DNA of 22,546 nt from an uncultured Clostridia bacterium (GTDB lineage: Bacteria; Bacillota; Clostridia; Oscillospirales; CAG-272). Below the pieces are notes generated by a model. That model did no database searches, was not told the DNA's origin, and saw only the letters and a list, made by a program, of their open reading frames with translations. This document shows, in pieces, positions 14,376-21,114 of this stretch. Within the stretch, counting starts at the first letter, position 1. Each line of letters opens with the position of its first letter. A program made the translations under genes and the position numbers. The DNA lies in contig CAJGDZ010000010.1 of assembly GCA_904502055.1 (NCBI GenBank), positions 1 through 22,546 on the forward strand. Direction: 5' to 3'.

Positions 14376-16454
14376 ATGTATTCGTTACCGCCACTTGGAA
14401 AAGAAGCCCTCCCGCTTTCGCATTTTCCGACCGCACATCAGGCGTTTATCTTTCGGGCTTATGAATATCTGCCCGCCGAGCGGATCGCGCGGGTCCTTGG
14501 CACCGATGTGCAAAGCGTGCATCGGGCGGCCGCCGAGATGGGGCTTCCGACGTGCGACCCGGGGGACGTGTGGCTGAAGAGAGGTACCGTTACCATCATT
14601 CGCCGCATGTGGCACGTTTTGCCGTATGAGCAGCTTTTGGAGCTTCTCGAGATGGACGAGCAAACACTGGCCCTTCTTTTGCGGGATGAGGATTTTCTTG
14701 ATGTCAAGCTTGCCGCCAAGCCGCGCTGTGAGGCGGTGCGCTTTCGTGAGCTGACGGAGGAGGAGAGAAGGCAGACGGCAGAGATCCGGCGGATCGTGAA
14801 GTCGCTTGAGTTTTCGGGCAAGCAGCCGTTTGATTTTACCTACCGTGTCCCGAAGCTGAAGTTTGAGGGCAAGGAGCGCTTTGCTTCGCGTATCATTTAC
14901 CCCTTTTCGGGGCTTTACCAACGCGCCTTTGATGTGGATAGCGAAAGTTTTTTGCCAAGCGAGCAGCTTGAGGCCTATCGCGACCTCGGTATCAACGGTA
15001 TTTGGACACAGGGCATTTTGTCGCAGCTGGCCGCGTTTCCGTTTGATCCGTCGGTATCGGCAGGCTATGAGAGCCGCCTGGAAAGAATGCGCGAGATGAC
15101 CGAGCGACTTGACAAATACGGAATCAAACTGTATCTGTATATCAACGAGCCGCGCGCGATGCCGCTTGCTTTTTTTGATAAGCATCCCGAGCTCAAGGGT
15201 CAGGTGGTCGGCAAGTCCGCTTGCCTTTGTACCTCGACTGAGGCCGTGCAAAATTACGTGAGGGACGCGATCGAGGAGATCTGCCGTGCAGTACCGCTTC
15301 TCGGCGGATTTTTCACCATCACGCGCTCGGAAAACGTGACCAATTGCTATTCTCATTCGGCAAACGCCGACAGGGAATGCTCATGTCCGCGCTGCCGTGA
15401 GCGCAGTGTGGGCGAGGTGATCGCGGAGCTTCTTGGCTGTATGCTGGAGGGCGCGCGCCGCGTGAGCCCGAGCATTAAAATATTTGCCTGGAGCTGGCGA
15501 TGGGACGAGAACGTGGAGGATATCATCCGCCGTCTGCCGAAGGAGATCATTCTGCTCTCGCAAAGCGAGCAGGATATGCCCTTTGAGATCGGCGGCGTTT
15601 CGGGCCGTGTGCAGGACTATTCGATGAGCATCGTAGGTCCCGGCGACAAAGCACGCGCGGAGTGGAGGCTGGCACGTGAGTGCGGACTTTCGGTCGGCGC
15701 CAAGGTGCAGGTCAACACGACGTGGGAGGCGTCCACCGTCCCCGCGATCCCCGTGGCACCGTCCGTCGAGCGGCATATGCAGGCGCTCGGAGACGAGGGT
15801 GTGGAGCATTTGCTTCTGAGCTGGACGCTTGGTGGCTATCCGTGCGCCAATCTGGCCGCGGCGGCCAAATATTTTTATGAGACATGCACCGCCGAGCCGC
15901 AGAATGAGGCGTTTGTGCGTGCGCAGGAGCAGTTTGCCGCCGCGTTTGCGGAGTTTCCGTTCCATTTGCGCGTGCTATATAACGGTCCGCAGAACGCGGG
16001 GCCGTCCACGCTTCTTTTTGAGAAGCCGACGGGCTATAAGGCCACGATGACCGGCTTTGCCTATGACGATCTGGAAAAGTGGCGCGCCATTTATCCGGTG
16101 GACGTTTTTGAGGAGCAGTTCCGAAGGCTTTGCGAGGGTTGGGCGCGCGGACTTGAGATGCTAAAGGGAGAAGAGGAGAGCGAGATCACGGTGATGGCCG
16201 AGGCAACGTACTGTCTCTTTAAAGCCTCGCTGAATCAGATTCGTTTTATCCGCGCCAGAGACGAGGGGCGTCCCTGCGATGCCGCGCTTGCGGCAAGAGA
16301 GGAGCTTGCCATCGCCGAGCGCATGCTTGTCCTTATGAATAAAAACGCCGCGATCGGCTACGAGGCGGCCAACCACTATTATTTTTCCAAGGGTCAGCTT
16401 GTGGAAAAGATCCTCAACTGTTATCACGTGATCAAGTACTTTGAATCCATATAA
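14376..16454 (+). CDS. Large TIM-barrel glycosidase-like protein with N-terminal HTH-like segments
   Basis: This 692-residue cytoplasmic protein resembles uncharacterised GH20/DUF4838-like barrel proteins. N-terminal part (about 20-115): two helical segments look like helix-turn-helix units, LPAERIARVLGTDVQSVHRA (32-51) and LPYEQLLELLEMDEQTLALL (82-101). Middle part (about 170-500): successive strands of a TIM barrel, including GINGIWTQG, KLYLYINEP, GGFFTITRSENVTN with E319, KIFAWSWRWDEN, and HLLLSWTLGGYP. A Cys cluster (C335, C337, C340, with C324 and H327 nearby) could bind a metal. C-terminal part (about 500-692) is a helical bundle. No signal peptide. The classical GH20 Asp-Glu pair is not evident, so catalysis is unproven. 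It is co-transcribed with the AEC carrier (18-base gap, GAGGTGAAAG site). Confidence 0.7.
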   Translation: MYSLPPLGKEALPLSHFPTAHQAFIFRAYEYLPAERIARVLGTDVQSVHRAAAEMGLPTCDPGDVWLKRGTVTIIRRMWHVLPYEQLLELLEMDEQTLALLLRDEDFLDVKLAAKPRCEAVRFRELTEEERRQTAEIRRIVKSLEFSGKQPFDFTYRVPKLKFEGKERFASRIIYPFSGLYQRAFDVDSESFLPSEQLEAYRDLGINGIWTQGILSQLAAFPFDPSVSAGYESRLERMREMTERLDKYGIKLYLYINEPRAMPLAFFDKHPELKGQVVGKSACLCTSTEAVQNYVRDAIEEICRAVPLLGGFFTITRSENVTNCYSHSANADRECSCPRCRERSVGEVIAELLGCMLEGARRVSPSIKIFAWSWRWDENVEDIIRRLPKEIILLSQSEQDMPFEIGGVSGRVQDYSMSIVGPGDKARAEWRLARECGLSVGAKVQVNTTWEASTVPAIPVAPSVERHMQALGDEGVEHLLLSWTLGGYPCANLAAAAKYFYETCTAEPQNEAFVRAQEQFAAAFAEFPFHLRVLYNGPQNAGPSTLLFEKPTGYKATMTGFAYDDLEKWRAIYPVDVFEEQFRRLCEGWARGLEMLKGEEESEITVMAEATYCLFKASLNQIRFIRARDEGRPCDAALAAREELAIAERMLVLMNKNAAIGYEAANHYYFSKGQLVEKILNCYHVIKYFESI

Positions 16455-16489
16455 AAATTGACCGTCTCAATGGGAGACGGTCGATTTTT
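16453..16489. terminator. Bidirectional terminator between the barrel protein and the MATE gene
   Basis: Stem AAAAATTGACCGTCTC / GAGACGGTCGATTTTT with loop AATGG has one T-G wobble and A/T-runs on both sides. It serves the plus-strand operon and the convergent minus-strand gene, whose stop codon is at 16488-16490. Confidence 0.9.
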
Positions 16490-17858
16490 ATGCTTTTTGA
16501 GGCTTTATTGCACGGTCGGGACGCCAGCGTCCGCTCTTCCAGCGCGCCACCGAAACCACGGCACGCGTGATCTCGTCGGCAGACACCGCGATGTAACAGC
16601 CGATAAGACCCATACCGCAGGTGATGGACAGGAAATAGGCAAGGCCAATGCCAATGACGAAGCCCGACACCGTGATGACGGCCGTGGTGAGATAGACGTC
16701 TCCCGTGGCCTTCAGGGCGTATTCGTAGACGTGGCTGACCGCGCGCGCCTGCTCGGCAATGATGTCCACGGCAAAAACGCCGAGGGCCAGAGCAAGGATG
16801 GCGGTGTTGTCGGTGAAGAGCGAGAGCAGGGGCTTTCGCAGAAGAAGGATCAGGAGCGAGACTGAGAGGTTGACGGGCACGGTTCGCTTCAGCACACGGA
16901 TATTTTGGCGGCTTGCCTCGTCGTATTTGCCCGCGCCAAAGAGGCGTCCGACGATGATGGAGTTGGCCGTTCCCATGCCTTGACCGATCAGGAAGGCATA
17001 GCTTAAAATATCGTTGAAATAGACCCTTGCCGTGATCTCAAGGTCGCCCAGAAGGGCGATGAAGGACATCGTGAGCATTTGCACCAGGTGGTAGGAAAGG
17101 CCCGAAATGCCGGACGGAACGCCGATGTAAAGAATGCTTCGGCAGTGATGCCAGAAGCTGCCAAGACCGTGCGGCTTCTGCGGCCCAAGGCGAAGCCGAG
17201 CAAAGCAGAGAATGACGATAATAAGACCGATGGTGGTGGCTGTTACGCTTGCCGCCGCGATGCCGGCCACGCCGTGGATCGGCGAAAGCTCGGGGAAGAA
17301 GACCACGAGTACGCAAAGAGCAAGGTTGATCAGGTTAATGACGATGCCGACAAGGAAGGTGTATTGCGGGTAGCCGAAGCATCGCAGAATGCCAAGAAGC
17401 ATACTGGACATGGCGGTGCATACCACAAAGGTCATTTGAATACGAAGATAGGTGAGCGCCCATTCGTACATCTGACCCGAGAGGTTCATGATCCCAATCA
17501 GCTGGGGACTCAGAAGAAAGAGAACGGGTGTGAGAATTGCGGCAATGATGAGGCACAAGCGGATCGCAACGTAGGTCGCCTGCTTGGCGTTATCCTCGTT
17601 TTTGGCACCGATGTGATTGCTGATGATGACCGATGCGCCTGCGCTTATGATCTGGAAAAAGAGAAACAAGAGGTTGATGAGCGTGCCTGCCGAGCCGACG
17701 GCACCTGCCGCGTCGTCCGAATACGCGCCGAGAATGGCGGTGTTGACCGTGCCCAGAAGGCGTGTCATAACGGCTTCGAAAATGATCGGAAGCGTCAGCG
17801 AAAGAAGCGTGACTTCCTTTATGCCAAAGCTTTTGTTGCTTTTGGAAGAACGAAACAC
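16488..17858 (-). CDS. MATE-family multidrug/cation antiporter
   Basis: This 456-residue exporter has 12 membrane helices in two similar halves. The N-terminal half has LPIIFEAVMTRLLGTVNTAILG and GTLINLLFLFFQIISAGASVIISNHIGAK, typical of MATE/DinF-like proteins. The second half repeats the pattern in GVPSGISGLSYHLVQMLTMSF and GQGMGTANSIIVGRLFGAGK. MATE carriers expel cationic drugs or metabolites using Na+ or H+. A Na+ gradient made by the neighbouring ATPase could supply it, but that is inference. The start is GTG (complement of 17856-17858), with GGGGGAA eight bases upstream and an in-frame stop above. It is a single gene with its own promoter, divergent from the EamA gene. Confidence 0.92.
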   Translation of the reverse strand: MFRSSKSNKSFGIKEVTLLSLTLPIIFEAVMTRLLGTVNTAILGAYSDDAAGAVGSAGTLINLLFLFFQIISAGASVIISNHIGAKNEDNAKQATYVAIRLCLIIAAILTPVLFLLSPQLIGIMNLSGQMYEWALTYLRIQMTFVVCTAMSSMLLGILRCFGYPQYTFLVGIVINLINLALCVLVVFFPELSPIHGVAGIAAASVTATTIGLIIVILCFARLRLGPQKPHGLGSFWHHCRSILYIGVPSGISGLSYHLVQMLTMSFIALLGDLEITARVYFNDILSYAFLIGQGMGTANSIIVGRLFGAGKYDEASRQNIRVLKRTVPVNLSVSLLILLLRKPLLSLFTDNTAILALALGVFAVDIIAEQARAVSHVYEYALKATGDVYLTTAVITVSGFVIGIGLAYFLSITCGMGLIGCYIAVSADEITRAVVSVARWKSGRWRPDRAIKPQKA

Positions 17859-17897
17859 GATAGGATTCCCCCGTTAAACCCAAAATTATCAGAGGAC

Positions 17898-17926
17898 ATT
17901 ATAGTATATTTTTTGTCAGAAATCAA
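17898..17926 (-). promoter_or_regulatory. Sigma-A promoter of the MATE gene
   Basis: On the minus strand, TTGATT (17921-17926) and TATAAT (17898-17903) have a 17-bp spacer. There is no TG before the -10. The -35 box is 28 bp from the divergent -35 box of the EamA promoter. Confidence 0.8.
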
Positions 17927-17954
17927 GAGGGTTTGGAAATCTTTCGTAAAATTA

Positions 17955-17983
17955 TTGACAAGGATAGGGGTTTGTGCTAAAAT
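17955..17983 (+). promoter_or_regulatory. Sigma-A promoter of the EamA exporter gene
   Basis: Consensus TTGACA (17955-17960), a 17-bp spacer and TAAAAT (17978-17983), with TGC before the -10 (extended -10). Confidence 0.88.
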
Positions 17984-17984
17984 G

Positions 17985-18021
17985 TACGGGCGCGGCAGGA
18001 AAGGCCGCGCCCGTATTTTGT
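17985..18021 (+). promoter_or_regulatory. 5'-terminal mRNA hairpin of the EamA transcript
   Basis: TACGGGCGCGGC and GCCGCGCCCGTA form a perfect 12-bp GC-rich stem (17985-17996 with 18004-18015), a 7-base loop and then TTTTGTTT. The expected transcription start, about 7 bases after the -10 box, is near 17990, so the RNA begins inside or at the foot of this stem. It could protect the 5' end from decay, or act as an early terminator or attenuator. The interrupted T-tract weakens the terminator reading. Confidence 0.7.
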
Positions 18022-18039
18022 TTACAAGAGGCGTTGACT

Positions 18040-18918
18040 ATGAAGAAATTACCCATTCTTTACGTTATATTTGCCGGACTTGCCTGGGGAAGTGCCGGGC
18101 TTTTCGTGCACGTGCTCTCGGCACATTTTTCCTCGCTGGAGCTTGCGCTTACGCGTGCCTCGGTCAGCGCGATCCTTGCGCTTTTGGTGGCACTTTTCAC
18201 TGACAGAAAAAGCCTTAAGGTCTCGCTCTCTCAGTTTTGGCCGCTTGCGCTGGCGGGGGGTGCCTTCTTTTCGATGGCTTCTTTTTACTATATGGGAATC
18301 CGCAACTCCTCGACCTCGACGGCGGCGGTCATTCTCAACATGGCACCCGTCTTCGTTATGGTCTTTTCCACGATCTTTTGGGGTGAGCATTTCACGCTCA
18401 AAAAGGGACTTGCCGTGGCGGCGGCCGTGGTTGGCTGTGCGCTTGTGACAGGCATTGTGGGCGGCATGGTCTTTGCGCCCATCGGTCTGCTTTATTCCTT
18501 TTTGTCCTGCATCAGCTACGCGACGTACAGCATTACGGTGCGCACGGCGGCCAAGCGCGGTGTGACGGCGGCGACCTCCAACACCTACATTTTCCTGATT
18601 GCCTCGGTCGTGGCGTGCTTTTTTGCAAGCCCCGGGGGTCTTATCCGGACGGCAAGTGGGCTTTCGCCGTGGATCACTCTGGCGCTTGTCGGCTTTGGCG
18701 CGGTCACGGGCTTTCTTGCCTCCTTCCTTTATACAAAGGCGATGGAGCGTTTGCCTGCGGGCGTTGTGGCGTCCATGTCGGCCATTGAGCCCTTGACGCT
18801 TACGGTAACGGGCATCGTATTCCTTCACGATACCGTTACGGTGTATTCTGCGATCGGTATGGTGATGATCCTCGGCTCGGTCTTTGTTCTGAGTCTCGAA
18901 AATCACGAAAATAAATAA
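18040..18918 (+). CDS. EamA/DMT-superfamily metabolite exporter
   Basis: This 292-residue membrane protein has ten helices made of two five-helix EamA repeats. The first repeat runs from about 5 to 140, with GLAWGSAGLFVHVL near the N-terminus and the RNSSTSTAAVILNMAPVF segment. The second, at about 150-290, includes the GVVASMSAIEPLTLTVTGIVFL signature. These transporters export amino acids, nucleosides or related metabolites; the substrate here is unknown. The open frame begins at 17974, but that part is inside the promoter, so ATG 18040 is right: AAGAGG at 18026-18031 lies 8 bases before it. It is monocistronic, with its own promoter, a 5' hairpin and a terminator. Confidence 0.92.
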   Translation: MKKLPILYVIFAGLAWGSAGLFVHVLSAHFSSLELALTRASVSAILALLVALFTDRKSLKVSLSQFWPLALAGGAFFSMASFYYMGIRNSSTSTAAVILNMAPVFVMVFSTIFWGEHFTLKKGLAVAAAVVGCALVTGIVGGMVFAPIGLLYSFLSCISYATYSITVRTAAKRGVTAATSNTYIFLIASVVACFFASPGGLIRTASGLSPWITLALVGFGAVTGFLASFLYTKAMERLPAGVVASMSAIEPLTLTVTGIVFLHDTVTVYSAIGMVMILGSVFVLSLENHENK

Positions 18919-18922
18919 AGGC

Positions 18923-18951
18923 AAGGTCAAGCCGTACGGCTTGACCTTTTT
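18923..18951 (+). terminator. Rho-independent terminator after the EamA gene
   Basis: An 11-bp perfect stem, AAGGTCAAGCC / GGCTTGACCTT, with loop GTAC, is followed by a T-run. Confidence 0.9.
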
Positions 18952-19005
18952 ATGTGTTTTTGGGCGGTGGATTATGAAATTCTGTGACAATTTTTGAAAA
19001 ATCAC

Positions 19006-19034
19006 TTGACACGGGAACGCTTAGAGGGTAAAAT
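19006..19034 (+). promoter_or_regulatory. Sigma-A promoter of the CapA-NadE-propeller operon
   Basis: Consensus TTGACA (19006-19011), a 17-bp spacer and TAAAAT (19029-19034). No TG motif precedes the -10. No other promoter or terminator was seen before 22044. Confidence 0.85.
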
Positions 19035-19075
19035 GATTTCAACGTGATTTCTGTAAAAAGGAAAGGAATTGAAAT

Positions 19076-20365
19076 ATGAAATTTTCAGCAGCGGGCGACG
19101 CGATCATTCAGAGAAGAATTTACGAGGGATATGATTTTGGCGCCATCAAATCGGTGATCGACGAGGGCGATGCCAGATTTTTCAATCTGGAGACCACGGT
19201 CAACCGTGAGGGTGAGTGCTTTGCCTCGCAATTCAGCGGCGGCACGTATATTCGCACCAATCCCGAGATGCTGGAGGATATGAAGAAGTTCGGCTTCAAC
19301 ATGACCACCTTCAACAACAACCACGCCTTTGACTTTTCGTATAAGGGAATGGAAAAGACCATTGAGGCGCTGAACGCCGGCGGCTTTGTGCACGCGGGTG
19401 TGGGCAGAAATATGGGAGAGGCGAGCGCACCGGCTTATTTGGACACGCCGAGCGGACGCGTGGCTCTTATTTCCATCAACACCTGCTTTGAACCGTCGAT
19501 GATGGCGGGCGGCGTGACCGAGCGTTTTCCCGGACGCCCCGGTGTGTTCGGTGTCCGTCACAACAAAAAGGTAGTCGTGAAGAAGGAGACCCTTGAGACC
19601 TTGCGCGACATCGCCAAGCGTACCATGCTCAACGCCGAGGAGGAGATGGAGATCCGTGACGGCTATAAGCTGCCCGTGCCCGAAAATCTTCTGTATTTCG
19701 ACGGTACGCTTTTCGAGTGCGGGGAGAACGAGGGCGTTTACACCTCGGTACACGAGGGGGATATGAAGCGCCTGGAGAAGTCGATCGCAGAAGCGAAGTT
19801 CCTGGCGGACGCGGTGTTGATCTCGGTGCATTCGCATACGCTGAAGGGCGACAACAAGGAGGATCCTGCCGACTTTATCGTGGAGCTGGCGCACAAGTGC
19901 ATTGATGCGGGTGCCGATGCCATCATCGGTCACGGTCCGCATCTGCTTCAGCCCATCGAGGTATACAAGGATAAGCCCATTTTCTACTCGCTTGGCGACT
20001 TTATTCTGGAGCTTTACAGCGTGCCCGTAGCCCCTGCTGATTTCTACGGCAAGGTGGGGATGCACCACGAGGCAGGCGTTCACGAGTTGCTTCGCACGCG
20101 CTCGAAGGAGTTTACCATTGGTCTTATGGAGCAGAGAAAGATGCTGCAGACCGTCATTCCCGTGTGGGAGATGGAGGATGGAAAGCTGACAAGCCTCAAG
20201 CTCTTCCCACTTGAGGGTAAAATGCGCGACAAGGGCAATAAGAACGAGATGGGACTTCCGTTCCCTGTGGAGGACGACGACATTTTCGAGCGCCTTTCGG
20301 TGATGTGCAAGCCCTATGGCGTAAGCATGAAGAAAAACGGCAAATTTATCGAATGTGAATGGTGA
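19076..20365 (+). CDS. CapA/PgsA-family metallophosphatase-like protein, cytoplasmic
   Basis: This 429-residue protein has the CapA (PGA_cap, PF09587) fold, related to calcineurin-like metallophosphatases. The metal-site motifs appear in order: AAGD at 5-8 (D8), FNLETT at 36-41, NNNHAFDF at 80-87, VHSH at 251-254, GHGPHLLQP at 285-293 and YSLGDF at 304-309. CapA/PgsA proteins usually carry an N-terminal membrane anchor and act in poly-gamma-glutamate or capsule export. Here the fold starts at residue 2, with no signal or anchor, so it should stay in the cytoplasm. An insertion of about 60 residues (165-225) separates the two halves. Its link to NadE and a glycosidase-like propeller suggests a small-molecule phosphatase rather than a capsule gene. 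Function unknown. Confidence 0.82.
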   Translation: MKFSAAGDAIIQRRIYEGYDFGAIKSVIDEGDARFFNLETTVNREGECFASQFSGGTYIRTNPEMLEDMKKFGFNMTTFNNNHAFDFSYKGMEKTIEALNAGGFVHAGVGRNMGEASAPAYLDTPSGRVALISINTCFEPSMMAGGVTERFPGRPGVFGVRHNKKVVVKKETLETLRDIAKRTMLNAEEEMEIRDGYKLPVPENLLYFDGTLFECGENEGVYTSVHEGDMKRLEKSIAEAKFLADAVLISVHSHTLKGDNKEDPADFIVELAHKCIDAGADAIIGHGPHLLQPIEVYKDKPIFYSLGDFILELYSVPVAPADFYGKVGMHHEAGVHELLRTRSKEFTIGLMEQRKMLQTVIPVWEMEDGKLTSLKLFPLEGKMRDKGNKNEMGLPFPVEDDDIFERLSVMCKPYGVSMKKNGKFIECEW

Positions 20366-20370
20366 GAAAT

Positions 20371-21102
20371 ATGTTTGATGCAAAGAGGATAACACAGGAG
20401 TGTGTGGCGTGGATCCGCGAGTTCTTTGAGAAGAACGGCAAGGATTGCAACGCCGTGGTGGGCATTTCGGGCGGCAAGGACAGCTCTGTGGTGGCGGCAC
20501 TGTGCGTAGAGGCGCTTGGTAAGGAGCGCGTGGTCGGTGTGCTGATGCCCTGCGGCGAGCAGCACGATATTGATTGCGCCTATCAGCTGGTCGACCATCT
20601 CGGTATCCGCCGCTACGAGGTCAACATCAAGGGAGCTGTTGAGGGCATCAAGGCGGCGTTTCCCAAGGATCTGCCGATGACCGAGCAAGCGAGAAACAAT
20701 CTGTCACCGCGTATCCGTATGAGCGTGCTTTACGCCGTCTCGCAGAGCGTGAACGGACGTGTGGCCAACACCTGCAACCTCTCAGAGGACTGGGTAGGCT
20801 ATTCCACGCGCTACGGCGATTCGGTGGGCGATTTCAGCCCGCTCTCAAGACTGACCGTGCAGGAGGTCAAACAGATCGGCCGCGTGCTTGGACTCCCCCA
20901 AAACCTTGTGGATAAGACCCCCATCGACGGACTTTGCGGCAAGACCGACGAGGACAATCTCGGCTTCACGTATGCCGAGCTTGACCGCTATATCCGCACG
21001 GGTGAGATCGAAGACAAGGAGAAAAAGGCCATCATCGACCGCAAGCACGTGATGAATCAGTTTAAGCTTGAGCTCATGCCTTGCTTTGAGCCAAACATAT
21101 AA
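20371..21102 (+). CDS. nadE: NH3-dependent NAD(+) synthetase
   Basis: This is a 243-residue ATP pyrophosphatase-type synthetase that amidates nicotinic acid adenine dinucleotide to NAD+ with ATP and ammonia, in the cytoplasm. The PP-loop SGGKDSS lies at 33-39. Later NTCNLSEDWVGYSTRYGDSVGDF and the PIDGLCGKTDEDNLGF stretch are NadE signatures for dinucleotide binding. There is no glutaminase (nitrilase) domain, so it uses free ammonia. ATG 20359 and GTG 20362 are also in frame and would overlap the CapA stop. I prefer ATG 20371 because GGTGAG precedes it, but this is not certain. It is the middle gene of the operon, 12 bases before the propeller gene. Complete and apparently active. Confidence 0.93.
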   Translation: MFDAKRITQECVAWIREFFEKNGKDCNAVVGISGGKDSSVVAALCVEALGKERVVGVLMPCGEQHDIDCAYQLVDHLGIRRYEVNIKGAVEGIKAAFPKDLPMTEQARNNLSPRIRMSVLYAVSQSVNGRVANTCNLSEDWVGYSTRYGDSVGDFSPLSRLTVQEVKQIGRVLGLPQNLVDKTPIDGLCGKTDEDNLGFTYAELDRYIRTGEIEDKEKKAIIDRKHVMNQFKLELMPCFEPNI

Positions 21103-21114
21103 GGAGACAATACT

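Noticed and set aside
17985..18021. Reading the EamA 5' hairpin as a plain intrinsic terminator
   Set aside because: It lies at the transcript start, with an interrupted T-tract, so ordinary termination of an upstream gene makes no sense; kept instead as a 5' hairpin with open function.
17079..18203. 374-codon plus-strand frame through MATE, the divergent promoters and EamA
   Set aside because: It crosses both promoters and is opposite the MATE gene; composition is Lys/Asp-rich and not family-like.
18049..19005. 318-codon minus-strand frame opposite EamA
   Set aside because: Antisense, Arg/His/Lys-rich, and it includes the EamA terminator.
19085..20500. 471-codon minus-strand frame opposite CapA-like and NadE
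   Set aside because: Antisense shadow of two conserved genes.
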